DNA of 64,000 bases from Planctellipticum variicoloris (GTDB lineage: Bacteria > Planctomycetota > Planctomycetia > Planctomycetales > Planctomycetaceae). This document shows, piece by piece, positions 22,633-34,330 of the stretch. Every line of letters starts with the position of its first letter. The first letter of the stretch is position 1. The notes below the pieces were generated by a model. That model was not told the origin of the DNA and ran no database searches. It was given only the letters and a program-made list of their open reading frames with translations. The translations under genes and the position numbers were made by a program. The stretch lies in NCBI RefSeq assembly GCF_030622045.1, contig NZ_CP130886.1, positions 6,022,001 through 6,086,000 of the forward strand, in the 5' to 3' direction.

Positions 22633-23054
22633 GGGAAACAGCCCTGATTCGTGGAAGACGCCGAAGTCACCAACGAATCGCACGAATTCACGCGAATGTC
22701 CAGACGGAATCCGGAACGGACGCGTACGTAAAGATGATTTCACCGCGGAGCGGCGGAGAAGAAATCCGGAGAGTGAGAAGTGAGTATTGAGTAGTGATGA
22801 GTGCAAAGTGACGGAGCACGTGATCCACAGCCGGGTGGCGAGTCCTTCATTTTGCACGACTCACTCAAGAACACTCACTTTTCACTTTCCGGACCTTCTC
22901 AGTCTTCGCCTTCTCCGCGTCCTCCGCTGCTCCGCAGCCAATTTTCATTTTCCTGACTTCCGCCCCACTTCCGCGCGACTCCCTCTAGCCGCCGGTCGGG
23001 CCGGTCTGCTATCACTCCGCCTCCCAATTCTCCGATCCGAACGAGTTTGTTGCC
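22633..23054. other. Intergenic region with 7-nt repeats
   Basis: No gene is convincing in this 420-bp gap. A GTGAGAAGTGAGTATTGAG array with 7-nt units lies at about 22772-22812, and a partly complementary CACTCAAGAACACTCAC stretch lies at about 22860-22888. ACGAATCGCACGAATTCACG (about 22673) resembles the repeats at 40604. Promoters for the divergent cupin and MFS genes must lie here but were not recognised. Confidence 0.6.
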
Positions 23055-24512
23055 GTGTGGTCTTTGCCTCAGGCGCAGCGGGCGATCATTTTCGCCGGCT
23101 GCCTGGCTGCTGCGTATACTCAGCTCACGACGTCTCCCGCGACGATCGAATACGCCCGACGACTGGGGGCGAACGAGCTGCACATCGGCATTCTCGGCGC
23201 TCTGCCGACGCTGATGCTCTTCTGTCAGTTCCTGGCCGCCATTGCCGTCAATCATCTGCAGTACCGTCGGCGGCTCTGGTTCTGGACGGCGATGGCCCAT
23301 CGGCTGATGCTCCTCCCCGTCGCGCTGGGTCCCTGGCTGTTTCCGGAAACGTCCGGCCCGACCTGGATCTGGCTGCTGCTGGGGCTGACCGCCGTCAACC
23401 AGGCGCTCCTGCACTTCAGTTCGCCCCTCTGGCTGTCGTGGATGGGCGATTACCTCCCGCACACCGGACTGAGCAGCTATTGGGGCGCCCGCCAATACTG
23501 GATGCAGTGGACCAGCGCCGTTTCGCTGTTCGCCGCAGCCACCGTGCTCTACGAACTGCGCCTCGACATCCGCACGGCCTTCACCGCCTTCACGCTCCTG
23601 GCCACGGTCCTGGGAGCCGCCGATCTGCTGCTGTTCGTCAAAGTTCCCGAGCCGCCGGTCACGCGGGTGCCGCAGCCGCGGTTAAGAGACGTTCTGTCGG
23701 AGCCGTTCCGCAACCGCGAGTTCAAGCGGTTCATCAAATTCACCTGCTTCTGGCACTTCGCGGCCATGGCCGGCGCGCCGTTCATCAGCCTGTACCTGCT
23801 GGAAGAGGTCGGAATGACGCTCTACCAGGTGCTGCTGCTGTGGACGTTTTCGTGGATCGGCGGGGCGATGTTCTCGCACCGGCTCGGCCGCTGGTCCGAC
23901 CGTTTCGGCGCGCGACCGGTGCTGGTGCTGTGCGTCGCGTTCAAGTCGGTGAACATGATCGCGCTGCTGCTGATCCCGCCGACGCCGGTCCTGGCCTTCT
24001 GGGCGCTGGCGCCGATCTTCATGCTCGACCAGGTCCTCAACGCGGGGATTCTGATCGCGAACAACGGGTTCATGATCAAGCACTCGCCGTCGCAGAACCG
24101 GACGATGTACATCGCCGCCAGCACCGCCCTGGCGGGGATCGTCGGCGGGGTGACGTCGATCGCGGCGGGGGGCCTGATGACCCTGCTCGCCGGCCAGCGG
24201 TGGGAGCTGCTGGGAAGGTCGTGGGGTCACTTTCACGTGATGTTCGCCGGGAGCATCGTCCTGCGGTGGGTGGCCGCCGGCTGGGTGCGGAAGATTCGCG
24301 AACCGAACGCGCTGCCGGTGAAGCACGTGATGGGCGAGATCCTGGGAGGTCTCCCCTGGCGACCGCTGCTGTTTCCGATCGGGCTGTACCGGAGCGTGAG
24401 CGAAACGGAATTGACCGGCAAACCGGCGACGGCTCAACCGCCGCGGCCGAAGCTGCTGGATCGGGGCCAGGACCGGAAATCGAGCGAATTGACGGGGCAT
24501 CGGCAGGGCTGA
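23055..24512 (+). CDS. Major facilitator superfamily transporter
   Basis: A 485-residue protein with about 12 hydrophobic segments. MFS features include the A-like loop between TM2 and TM3 and RLGRWSDRFGARPVLVLC (about residues 276-293), the conserved 'G..sDr.GrR' motif repeated at the start of the second half. The start of the protein (QRAIIFAGCLAAAYTQLT) is a typical MFS first helix. Substrate unknown. The start codon is GTG at 23055. The hydrophilic C-terminal 65 residues are probably cytoplasmic. A monocistronic layout is likely. Confidence 0.82.
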   Translation: MWSLPQAQRAIIFAGCLAAAYTQLTTSPATIEYARRLGANELHIGILGALPTLMLFCQFLAAIAVNHLQYRRRLWFWTAMAHRLMLLPVALGPWLFPETSGPTWIWLLLGLTAVNQALLHFSSPLWLSWMGDYLPHTGLSSYWGARQYWMQWTSAVSLFAAATVLYELRLDIRTAFTAFTLLATVLGAADLLLFVKVPEPPVTRVPQPRLRDVLSEPFRNREFKRFIKFTCFWHFAAMAGAPFISLYLLEEVGMTLYQVLLLWTFSWIGGAMFSHRLGRWSDRFGARPVLVLCVAFKSVNMIALLLIPPTPVLAFWALAPIFMLDQVLNAGILIANNGFMIKHSPSQNRTMYIAASTALAGIVGGVTSIAAGGLMTLLAGQRWELLGRSWGHFHVMFAGSIVLRWVAAGWVRKIREPNALPVKHVMGEILGGLPWRPLLFPIGLYRSVSETELTGKPATAQPPRPKLLDRGQDRKSSELTGHRQG

Positions 24513-24748
24513 ATTCAGACCTCCTCCGGCTCGTCGCGGCCCGGCGATTCCTGGTTGAGATCCTCAAGCCACGGAAAATCCGCTGCATCCCGCGCAATCG
24601 AACTCTCCGGACGGCGAATCGGCGCTCAGGTCGTGGGAACTCCCGCAGCCGCGCGGTAGCATGAAAACGGGCGAGATCTGACTGCGCACCGCCCGAGCGG
24701 GGCAGTCGTCGGATGAACATTCTTCACAACGATCGGGAAGGGGCTGGC

Positions 24749-25465
24749 ATGCGTGGACTCTTGGTACTGGCGGCAATCGCTGGCGGCGTCATTCTCGGGT
24801 TGGCCGATCCGGCCCAGGCCCAGTATCACCGTTACTACGGATACCGCGGGTTCGGGTACGGCGGATATGGCGGCTTCAGCGGCGGAATGACGCCGGCCCT
24901 GGGAGCCGGGATGGGTATGGGCGCAGAAGCGACGGGGATGGGGAACTTTGCATCCGGCCTCGGCCAGTACCAGGTTTCCAATCAGAAGGCGCAATTGATT
25001 CATCAGCAGGTGGTCGCGGAGTACCTGCAGAATCAGCGGCTTAAGCTGGATACGCATTTCAAGAATCAGGCCGATCTCGAAGCGCACCAGAAAGTCGAAC
25101 TGCAGAAGTCCGCCGAGTACGCAAAGCACGTCCAGACGGTCCTCCGCCAGATCGAGCAGATGGAAGCGCCGCACCGGCTGAGCGACGAGCAGTTCGATCG
25201 CGCCCACAGCCTGATCTACTGGCCGCACGTCCTGCGCGCCGGTGAATTCGCAGAGTCCCGCCTCGCGATCGACAAGCTGTTCCACGACCGTTCGCCGGGG
25301 AACAGCGGCGACGGATCCGACAACGCCGTCGCCATCGACAAGGCCTGCACGCAGATGATGGACATCGTCAAGGCCAACATCCATCATCTTGAACCCGTCG
25401 AATACATCACCGCCAAGCACTTCCTGGCCAGCCTGGCGTACGAAGCGAAGTTCGCCGTGAAGTAG
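24749..25465 (+). CDS. Exported Gly/Tyr-rich protein, unknown
   Basis: A 238-residue secreted protein. The signal peptide MRGLLVLAAIAGGVILGLADPAQA is followed by a short Gly/Tyr repeat zone (HRYYGYRGFGYGGYGGFSGG, about 27-46) and a helical, Gln/Lys-rich domain (VSNQKAQLIHQQVVAEYLQN and following) ending with EYITAKHFLASLAYEAKFAVK. The same plan, a GYG-rich start plus helices, is common among small exported planctomycete proteins of unknown role. ATG 24749 with GGAAGGGG upstream is preferred over an earlier in-frame ATG at 24713. A strong hairpin (25498-25534) follows. Confidence 0.7.
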   Translation: MRGLLVLAAIAGGVILGLADPAQAQYHRYYGYRGFGYGGYGGFSGGMTPALGAGMGMGAEATGMGNFASGLGQYQVSNQKAQLIHQQVVAEYLQNQRLKLDTHFKNQADLEAHQKVELQKSAEYAKHVQTVLRQIEQMEAPHRLSDEQFDRAHSLIYWPHVLRAGEFAESRLAIDKLFHDRSPGNSGDGSDNAVAIDKACTQMMDIVKANIHHLEPVEYITAKHFLASLAYEAKFAVK

Positions 25466-25497
25466 TCGTGAAGCTCCCGCAGTTCCGGCGGTCCCTG

Positions 25498-25534
25498 CTG
25501 CCCGGTTTCCAGGTTTCGACGGGAAACCGGGCAG
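25498..25534 (+). terminator. 13-bp hairpin, terminator-like
   Basis: CTGCCCGGTTTCC (25498-25510) and GGAAACCGGGCAG (25522-25534) are perfect reverse complements with an 11-nt loop, 33 bp after the secreted-protein gene. No T-run follows. Confidence 0.7.
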
Positions 25535-25723
25535 CGACGTCGACGGACCGGCCCGCGACAGGCGGTTTGCCCACCGGAGTTGTTTCGGACGCGACAATCG
25601 GCCAGACTCGGAAAAAAATGTCGTCGCCGCCTGCGGGAAGAGTTTTCCAGCGCAGCAGCGCTGAATGTCGAGAGTCGGCGGTCCGCCGACGGTGATCCCT
25701 GCAGTCGTCTTGAGGAACCCTGA

Positions 25724-27361
<1,638 letters not shown>

Positions 27362-27382
27362 GAACGCATGGAAGTCATGTGT

Positions 27383-27405
27383 GCCACGGCTGAGTCAGCC
27401 GTGGC
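27383..27405 (+). terminator. Terminator-like hairpin after prfC
   Basis: GCCACGGCTG (27383-27392), a 3-nt loop, then CAGCCGTGGC (27396-27405): a perfect 10-bp stem 21 bp after the prfC stop. No T-run follows. Confidence 0.7.
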
Positions 27406-27444
27406 GCAGCGACTTCTCACTTCCTCGGACGATTAACACTTCAG

Positions 27445-27930
27445 GTCATTCGCTGGACGCGTCCTCCTCCATCAGCAGCGACAGCGTCCGCTGCGGATTG
27501 GCCAGGAAGCCGCGTGTGACCAGGAAGTGCTCGGTGTCTTCATAGGCCACGGTGCGGATGCCGGACGGACTGAGGACGTCGAAGCTGTCGATCCGTGTCT
27601 TGAGCCCCGAATGGGGCGGCGGGCTGTAGCCACGGGTGAAACGAAGTCCGCCGTCAGGCGGACGGAGTGCAACCCGTGGGACTCGATGCGACTCTCGGGC
27701 AACCGTCCCGGAGGGACGGCGGAATGACGACCTTGCGGGAATGACAACGGCACGGATTCCTTCGCCCCGTCCGGGGCTCCGAGTCCTTTGATTCGGCAGA
27801 TCCACGGGTTCCGCGTCGGTCGGCTTCGCCTCCGCGCCGCTGCACCCGTGGCTACACTCCTGCACCCCTGCCGGGGCGATATGCAGGCCAGATGTGATGG
27901 CGCTGCCGACATTCATCGCGCGATCTCCAG
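27445..27930. repeat. 486-bp direct repeat, left copy
   Basis: This stretch recurs almost unchanged at 28818-29301 in the same orientation, on the other side of an HNH endonuclease gene. It contains the C-terminal fragment of a minus-strand gene and two family D palindromes (ACCCGTGG/CCACGGGT type) in opposite orientations. Differences between copies are a few substitutions and short indels, for example at the fragment's last codons. Confidence 0.9.
27446..27607 (-). pseudogene. C-terminal gene fragment (left copy)
   Basis: On the minus strand, KTRIDSFDVLSPSGIRTVAY and the following EDTEHFLVTRGFLANPQRTL lead to a stop at 27446. This has the composition of a genuine protein end. Upstream of about 27607 the frame runs into palindromic family D sequence, so the start of the gene is missing. 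I do not recognise the family. The same fragment with a slightly different tail is at 28819-28980. Confidence 0.5.
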
Positions 27931-28065
27931 CAAGCAATTCAAGATCGCCGACGCAGTTGCGCCACCTGACCAAAGTCGGGACGTGTCACCGCTGCACGAC
28001 ACAAGGTTGGAGTCCGGCACCTCTCGCGTTGCGGAAATCACTCCAGGCGCAACGCCACGAATGAA

Positions 28066-28749
28066 CTACTCAGCCTCGACGGCCCGGACCACACGCTGTC
28101 CCAGAAATGCCTTCACTTCTTCAATGCTGTACGCTGGATTTCGGAGATGAAGCACCAGGTGACAATTCGGGCAAACCGGACGCAGATCGGCAACCAGATC
28201 GACGAAGTATTCTTCTCCGATCTCCGAAAGCGGGCGGAGGTGATGGACATGGATGCGTCCCTCTGCGACCTCACCGTAGGCATCCCGAAAGTTGAAGGCG
28301 CAGATGGTGCAGGTTGTGCCATGCACCTTGATGCATTCGTCGCGCGCCTCCCGATTTCGTTCGTATGCATTCACGGTAATCGTGCGAACGGCACCTTCGG
28401 GAAGCCCTTGTGGCTCAGCGATTTCCTCAGGGAACGGCTCAGATACGGCAATTTCCAGATGTTTCCTGTCGAACATCCATCGGCCGTGAGCGTCCTTGAT
28501 CACGAGCAGGTCATGGTCTCGTTTCAGGGACTGGATATGTGCGCGGATTGTGCTTTTTGCGTTCCCCGCATGTTGCATTTCCTCCATCGTTGCGCCGTCA
28601 AGCAGCAGGTTATCAAGCTTCGCGTACTGCCCTCCAAGAGCTCCGTGACCCAGCCAGTTCTCACCATCCGTGTCTTTCGGTCGATTCGGGTTTCGGATCA
28701 GTTCCAGAGTTCTTCTCTTATCGAGTTCTTTGTCTCGCGTGCCTGACAT
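28066..28749 (-). CDS. HNH endonuclease
   Basis: A 227-residue protein. Residues about 20-110 form a helical DNA-binding-like domain (MEEMQHAGNAKSTIRAHIQS resembles a helix-turn-helix). The C-terminal part is an HNH nuclease with a zinc-type Cys pair: CTICAFNFR (about 148-156), HVHHLRPLSEIG (about 167-178, catalytic His) and LRPVCPNCHLVLH (about 188-200). The fold is like McrA-type restriction nucleases. It has its own good Shine-Dalgarno (GGGAG) at ATG 28749. Direct repeats of 485 bp flank it, so it may be a recently inserted, possibly defensive, cassette. Confidence 0.85.
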   Translation of the reverse strand: MSGTRDKELDKRRTLELIRNPNRPKDTDGENWLGHGALGGQYAKLDNLLLDGATMEEMQHAGNAKSTIRAHIQSLKRDHDLLVIKDAHGRWMFDRKHLEIAVSEPFPEEIAEPQGLPEGAVRTITVNAYERNREARDECIKVHGTTCTICAFNFRDAYGEVAEGRIHVHHLRPLSEIGEEYFVDLVADLRPVCPNCHLVLHLRNPAYSIEEVKAFLGQRVVRAVEAE

Positions 28750-28817
28750 CGTGATCTCCCAAAGAGCACCGTTGCGTAAAGAGTTTGCGCCGAAACAACG
28801 GGCAGCTTTCACGTCGC

Positions 28818-29301
28818 GTCATCCGCTGGCGTTCCCCTCCTCCATCAGCAGCGACAGCGTCCGCTGCGGATTGGCCAGGAAGCCGCGTGTGACCAGGAAG
28901 TGCTCGGTGTCTTCATAGGCCACGGTGCGGATGCCGGACGGACTGAGGACGTCGAAGCTGTCGATCCGTGTCTTGAGCCCCGAATGGGGCGGCGGGCTGT
29001 AGCCACGGGTGAAACGAAGTCCGCCGTCAGGCGGACGGAGTGCAACCCGTGGGACTCGATGCGACTCTCGGGCAACCGTCCCGGAGGGACGGCGGAATGA
29101 CGACGTTGCGGGAATGACAACGGCACGGATTCCTTCGCCCCGCCCGGGGCTCCGAGTCCTTTGATTCGGCAGATCCACGGGTTCCGCGTCGGTCGGCTTC
29201 GCCTCCCCGCTCCACCCGTGGCTACACTCCTGCGCCCCTGCCGGGGCGATATGCCGCCCTGATGTGATTGGCGCTGCCGACATTCATCGCGCGATCTCCA
29301 G
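28818..29301. repeat. 484-bp direct repeat, right copy
   Basis: Near-identical to 27445-27930. Beyond 29301 the copies diverge abruptly. The duplicated ends and single intervening gene would allow excision by homologous recombination, leaving one copy. Confidence 0.9.
28819..28980 (-). pseudogene. C-terminal gene fragment (right copy)
   Basis: Second copy of the fragment at 27446-27607, with the same sequence except for the last few residues (GNASG in place of DASSE). Neither copy has an N-terminal part nearby. Confidence 0.5.
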
Positions 29302-29457
29302 ATAGCGCAGATACGGCCCTGGTTGACTCTTCCGTTTGCGGGCCACGGGAATCTCCTGGAACGATTTTGCCGGCTGAGGCTGCGGCGAGGATAGCGGAAA
29401 TCCGCAGTCCGTTCACGTTCCGGCCGGCGGACCTTGGCGAAGTCGCCCTGCAACGAT

Positions 29458-30348
<891 letters not shown>

Positions 30349-30374
30349 ACGCTGCAATTCTCGGCAGAAAAAGA

Positions 30375-30396
30375 CTGGCGGCTTGAAGGCCGCCAG
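30375..30396 (+). terminator. Terminator-like hairpin after response regulator
   Basis: CTGGCGGC (30375-30382), loop TTGAAG, then GCCGCCAG (30389-30396): a perfect 8-bp stem 27 bp after the stop. Confidence 0.65.
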
Positions 30397-30516
30397 CGCC
30401 ACTCGGGTCGCAGACGACTCGCGGGACCCGGCCCGGCGGCGGAGCGATTGTTCCTTTCCCAGGTTTCACCTACGATTGTGCCCGGTTCCCGAGATTTGCG
30501 CAAGGAAAAACGGCTC

Positions 30517-31656
30517 ATGCATTTCGAAACGCGATGCGTCCACACCGGCGTGGACAAGGATTCGACCTGGCTCAGCGCCACCACTCCCATTTATCCGTCA
30601 TCGACCTTCCGCTGGGACAACCTGGACGGACACCGCGGCTTCGACTACACGCGCAGCGGCAATCCGACCCGCCGGGCGCTGGAGGAGAACCTGGCCGCCC
30701 TCGAAGGAGGGATCGACTGCCGGGCGACGAGCACGGGGATGTCGGCCATCGCGGGGGTGCTGCACCTGTTCCAGCCGGGCGATCACATCATCGCCGGGCA
30801 CGATATCTACGGCGGAACGTACCGGCTGTTTGACGCCGTCTTCCGCAAGATGGGGATCGATTTCGAGTTTGTCCGGATGGGCGATCCGGAAAACGTCCGC
30901 AAGGCGCTGCGGCCGAATACGAAATGCATCTGGATCGAGACCCCCAGCAATCCGCTGCTGAATATCGTCGACATCCAGGCGATCTGCGACGTGGCGAAGT
31001 CCGCGGGCGTGATCACGATCGCCGACAATACGTTCCTCTCGCCCTATCTCCAGCGGCCGTTTGAGTTCGGCGTGGACATCGTCGTCCACTCGACGACGAA
31101 ATATCTGAACGGACACTCCGACGTCGTCGGCGGGGCGATCATTACTCGCGACAAGGCCCATGCGGAGCGAGTGAGCTACGTCGTCAACGCCCTCGGTCTG
31201 GCCTGTTCGCCGTTCGATGCCTGGCTGGTGCTGCGAGGCGTCAAAACGCTGGGTCCGCGGATGGAAGCCCATCAGAAGGGGGCCCAGGCGCTGGCTGAGT
31301 TTTTGAACGGCCAGCCGACGGTGGCGAAGGTCTACTACCCGGGGCTGACGGATCATCCGCAGCACGCGCTGGCGAAGCGGCAGCAGAAGGGGTTCGGCGC
31401 GATGCTGAGCTTTGACGTGCAGGGGGGCCGGCCGGCGGTCGAGAAGATTCTGAGCAAACTGACGCTGTTCCAGCTCGCCGAGTCGCTGGGCGGCGTGGAG
31501 TCGCTGATCGAATACCCCGACACGATGAGCCACGCCTCAATGACCGAGCCGGCCCGGCGGGAAGCGGGGATCACCGCCAGCACGCTGCGGGTCTCGGTGG
31601 GAATCGAGCATCCGGACGACCTGGTGGCGGATTTCCGGCAGGCGCTGGAGGGGTGA
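30517..31656 (+). CDS. Cystathionine gamma-synthase/lyase family PLP enzyme
   Basis: A 379-residue trans-sulfuration enzyme. FDYTRSGNPTRRALEENLAALEGG (about residues 43-66) and TSTGMSAIAGVLHLFQPGDHI (about 73-93) bind PLP phosphate. DNTFLSPYLQRPFEFGVDIVVHSTTKYLNGHSD (about 170-202) includes the Schiff-base Lys in STTKY. The family makes cystathionine from activated homoserine or cleaves it. The product cannot be told apart by sequence alone. ATG 30517 follows an AAGGA about 13 nt upstream; an earlier in-frame start at 30448 is less plausible. No partner gene is nearby. Confidence 0.88.
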   Translation: MHFETRCVHTGVDKDSTWLSATTPIYPSSTFRWDNLDGHRGFDYTRSGNPTRRALEENLAALEGGIDCRATSTGMSAIAGVLHLFQPGDHIIAGHDIYGGTYRLFDAVFRKMGIDFEFVRMGDPENVRKALRPNTKCIWIETPSNPLLNIVDIQAICDVAKSAGVITIADNTFLSPYLQRPFEFGVDIVVHSTTKYLNGHSDVVGGAIITRDKAHAERVSYVVNALGLACSPFDAWLVLRGVKTLGPRMEAHQKGAQALAEFLNGQPTVAKVYYPGLTDHPQHALAKRQQKGFGAMLSFDVQGGRPAVEKILSKLTLFQLAESLGGVESLIEYPDTMSHASMTEPARREAGITASTLRVSVGIEHPDDLVADFRQALEG

Positions 31657-31997
31657 GGGCGAGTCGAGAAGCTGGAGTCCAGTGCTGAGAGCCAGCGAGA
31701 ATGGAAGGCCAGTCGTCCGAGTTGCCGACTGGCAAATCTGACTCTATCCCCATTTTTGCATTGATTTTCCTCCCTCTTTCCTCTGCGTCCTCCGAGTCTC
31801 CGCGGTAAAACTCTTCTGTCTTCCGACCGCGTAACGCATCAGCAGACTGCCCCCTGAGCTTGCAACCGGGCTTCGGGTTGTGTTAGCGTCGGCGGGGCCT
31901 GCGACGTCGAGGAAGGTGCGCTGGGCGCGTCCGCTGAGCGACGCCCCCTTCTTCGAGCGGAATTCGTTGGTTTACAACACGTTAGGTGTCACGCAAC
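31657..31997. other. Intergenic region, no gene seen
   Basis: About 340 bp between two + strand genes. No coding signal or strong palindrome. It should hold the promoter for the isocitrate dehydrogenase gene, but no consensus is clear. Confidence 0.5.
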
Positions 31998-33167
31998 ATG
32001 CATCACGTCACGCTGATTCCGGGCGATGGGACCGGACCGGAAATTACCGAAGCCACCCGTCGTTGTCTCGAAGCGACCGGCGTCAAATTCGACTGGGACG
32101 TCCAGGAATGCGGCATCGAAGTGATCGAGAAGCTGGGCAAGGTCCCCGAGTCGGTGCTGGCGTCGGTTCGCAAGAATCAGGTCGCCCTCAAGGGGCCGAT
32201 CACGACGCCGATCGGCAAGGGTTTTCGCAGCGTTAATGTCTATCTGCGTCAGGAGTTGGGGCTTTACGCCTGTCTCCGTCCCTGCAAGACGTACAAGGGG
32301 GTCCGGAGCTTCTTTTCGGGCGTGAACGTCGACTTGGTGATCGTCCGCGAGAACACAGAAGACCTCTACGCAGGGGTTGAGTTCCAGGCTGGTTTGCCCG
32401 CAACCGCCGAGCTGATCGACTTCATCAATTCGAAAGCCACGGGTCGGAAGATCAGCACGGGTAAGGCGACGACCGGCGTCAGCATCAAGCCGATGTCGTA
32501 CGAGGGAACCCGGAACATCGCCAATTTCGCGTTCGACTACGCCGTGAAGGCGGGACGGAAGTCGGTGACTTCGGTCTGCAAGGCGAACATCATGAAGTTC
32601 ACCGACGGGCTGTGGTACGACGAGACCCGGGCCGTCGCCGCCGCCTACGGCGCGAAGTTCGAGCAGCCCGAGCTGAAGGTCGCCCCGGACGCCGAACTGG
32701 CCGGCAAGACGACCGACGCCAGCCAGGTCGCCTACATGGAGCGGCTGATCGACAACATGTGCATGCAGCTCGTGCAGAAGCCCGAGCAGTATGACGTGAT
32801 TCTGCTATCCAACTTGTACGGCGACATCCTGAGCGATCTGTGCGCGGGCCTGGTGGGGGGACTGGGCGTCGCGCCCGGAGCGAACATCGGTCCGTCGTCG
32901 GCGATCTTCGAAGCGACGCACGGCAGCGCGCCGAAGTACAAGGGCCAGAACAAGGTCAACCCGACCGCGTTGATCCTGTCCGGCAAGCTGATGCTGGAGC
33001 ACCTGGGCGAGAAGGCCGCGGCCGAGAAGCTGGAAGCCGCCGTCGCTGCCGTGATCGCCGAAGGCAAGGACGTGACCTACGATATGAAGCCTCATCGGAC
33101 CGATCCGACGGCGGTCGGAACGGCTCAGATGGCCGACGCGATCATCGCCAAGATGCAGTCGATGTAG
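31998..33167 (+). CDS. Isocitrate/isopropylmalate dehydrogenase family, NAD-type isocitrate dehydrogenase
   Basis: A 389-residue enzyme of the decarboxylating dehydrogenase family. [20 protein letters not shown] (about residues 3-22) opens the fold. [18 protein letters not shown] (about 115-132) is the substrate-binding segment seen in NAD-isocitrate dehydrogenases rather than Leu[28 protein letters not shown] (about 272-298) includes the Asp pair that binds metal, and [21 protein letters not shown] (about 304-324) binds the dinucleotide. It converts isocitrate to 2-oxoglutarate in the TCA cycle. Start ATG 31998 with GTTAGGTG upstream. It is followed 27 bp later by lpxK. Confidence 0.88.
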   Translation: MHHVTLIPGDGTGPEITEATRRCLEATGVKFDWDVQECGIEVIEKLGKVPESVLASVRKNQVALKGPITTPIGKGFRSVNVYLRQELGLYACLRPCKTYKGVRSFFSGVNVDLVIVRENTEDLYAGVEFQAGLPATAELIDFINSKATGRKISTGKATTGVSIKPMSYEGTRNIANFAFDYAVKAGRKSVTSVCKANIMKFTDGLWYDETRAVAAAYGAKFEQPELKVAPDAELAGKTTDASQVAYMERLIDNMCMQLVQKPEQYDVILLSNLYGDILSDLCAGLVGGLGVAPGANIGPSSAIFEATHGSAPKYKGQNKVNPTALILSGKLMLEHLGEKAAAEKLEAAVAAVIAEGKDVTYDMKPHRTDPTAVGTAQMADAIIAKMQSM

Positions 33168-33193
33168 TTCATACGCTGACGAAAGCCGCTCTC

Positions 33194-34252
33194 ATGGATG
33201 AGACGAGGCTGCTGGAGATCCTGTCGGGAGAGCGACGCGGCCTGTCCGCGGCGCTCTCCCGTTGGCTTTTGGCCGGTCTGTCGGTTCCTTATGGAGCGGC
33301 GGTTTCGGCCAGGAATCTCGCGTATGACCGGGGCTGGCTGGCGTCGCAGCGTGCGGCGGTTCCCGTCATCAGCGTCGGGAACCTCACGACCGGGGGGACT
33401 GGCAAGACCCCCTTCACGGCGTTTCTTGCCCGCGAACTGCAGTCCCGGGGGCTGCGGCCAGGGCTGCTGAGCCGGGGCTATCGTTCGCTCGACGGCGCGG
33501 AGAACGACGAAAAGCGGGTGCTGGACCGGCTCTGCCCTGGCGTGCCGCAAGTGCAGAATCCGGATCGAGTGGCCGGTGCGGAGCGGGCGATTCGCGAGTT
33601 CGGCTGCGAAGTGCTGATTCTCGATGACGGGCTGCAGCATCGGCGGCTGCAGCGGGACGTGGAGATCGTGCTGATCGATGCGCTGCGCCCGTGGGGCTTC
33701 GGACGACTCCTGCCCCGCGGGCTGTTGCGGGAACCGATGTCGGGTCTGCGACGGGCCGATCTGATCGTCATCACGCGGGCCGATCAGGCATCAGCCGCGC
33801 GGGTGGCCGAGCTGCGCCGGGAGATCGCCGAGATCGCTCCGGTTCCGGTTGCGGACATCGCTTTTGAGCCGGGCATGCTGATTGACAGCGAGGGCTGCGA
33901 GACGCCCCTCTCGTCGCTGGCGGGGCGTGTCTGCCAGGGGTTCTGCGGAATCGGCAATCCCGAGGGCTTTGCGGCGACGTTGCGGTCGGCGGGGATCTCT
34001 GCCGAGCTGGAAGTCTTTCCCGACCATCACCATTATACGGCGGCGGACTTCGAACGACTGCGGCGGAAGGCCGAAGCCATCGGGGCCGCGGCGCTGGTCA
34101 CGACGCTGAAAGACCTGGTGAAGCTGCCGGGCGATTCTCTCGACGGCCCGTCGGTGCTGGCGGTCGATCAGCGGGTGCGCGTGTTGCACGGCGCGAATGA
34201 AATCGCGCGGCTGATGGATCGCTTCGGAAGCGACCGGGCGCGGGCGGCCTGA
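33194..34252 (+). CDS. lpxK: Tetraacyldisaccharide 4'-kinase
   Basis: A 352-residue kinase that phosphorylates the lipid A precursor at the inner membrane. SVGNLTTGGTGKTPF (about residues 60-74) is the characteristic LpxK Walker A motif. SRGYRS (about 95-100) and LILDDGLQHRRLQRDVEIVLIDA (about 142-164) are conserved, the latter containing the Walker B-like DDG-QH. The N-terminal hydrophobic helix (LSRWLLAGLSVPYGAAVSA) would anchor it. Its presence implies a lipid A-type outer membrane. ATG 33194 is 27 bp after the dehydrogenase. Confidence 0.92.
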   Translation: MDETRLLEILSGERRGLSAALSRWLLAGLSVPYGAAVSARNLAYDRGWLASQRAAVPVISVGNLTTGGTGKTPFTAFLARELQSRGLRPGLLSRGYRSLDGAENDEKRVLDRLCPGVPQVQNPDRVAGAERAIREFGCEVLILDDGLQHRRLQRDVEIVLIDALRPWGFGRLLPRGLLREPMSGLRRADLIVITRADQASAARVAELRREIAEIAPVPVADIAFEPGMLIDSEGCETPLSSLAGRVCQGFCGIGNPEGFAATLRSAGISAELEVFPDHHHYTAADFERLRRKAEAIGAAALVTTLKDLVKLPGDSLDGPSVLAVDQRVRVLHGANEIARLMDRFGSDRARAA

Positions 34253-34260
34253 AATGACGT

Positions 34261-34295
34261 TTGCCGTCGGCTGCACCCGAGGCAACCGACGGCAA
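34261..34295. terminator. Bidirectional terminator-like hairpin
   Basis: TTGCCGTCGG (34261-34270) and CCGACGGCAA (34286-34295) form a perfect 10-bp stem with a 15-nt loop, in the gap between convergent genes lpxK and the following minus-strand gene. Confidence 0.7.
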
Positions 34296-34330
34296 GTCGA
34301 ATTCGTTTCACTCGATCCGTCGCGCGATGT

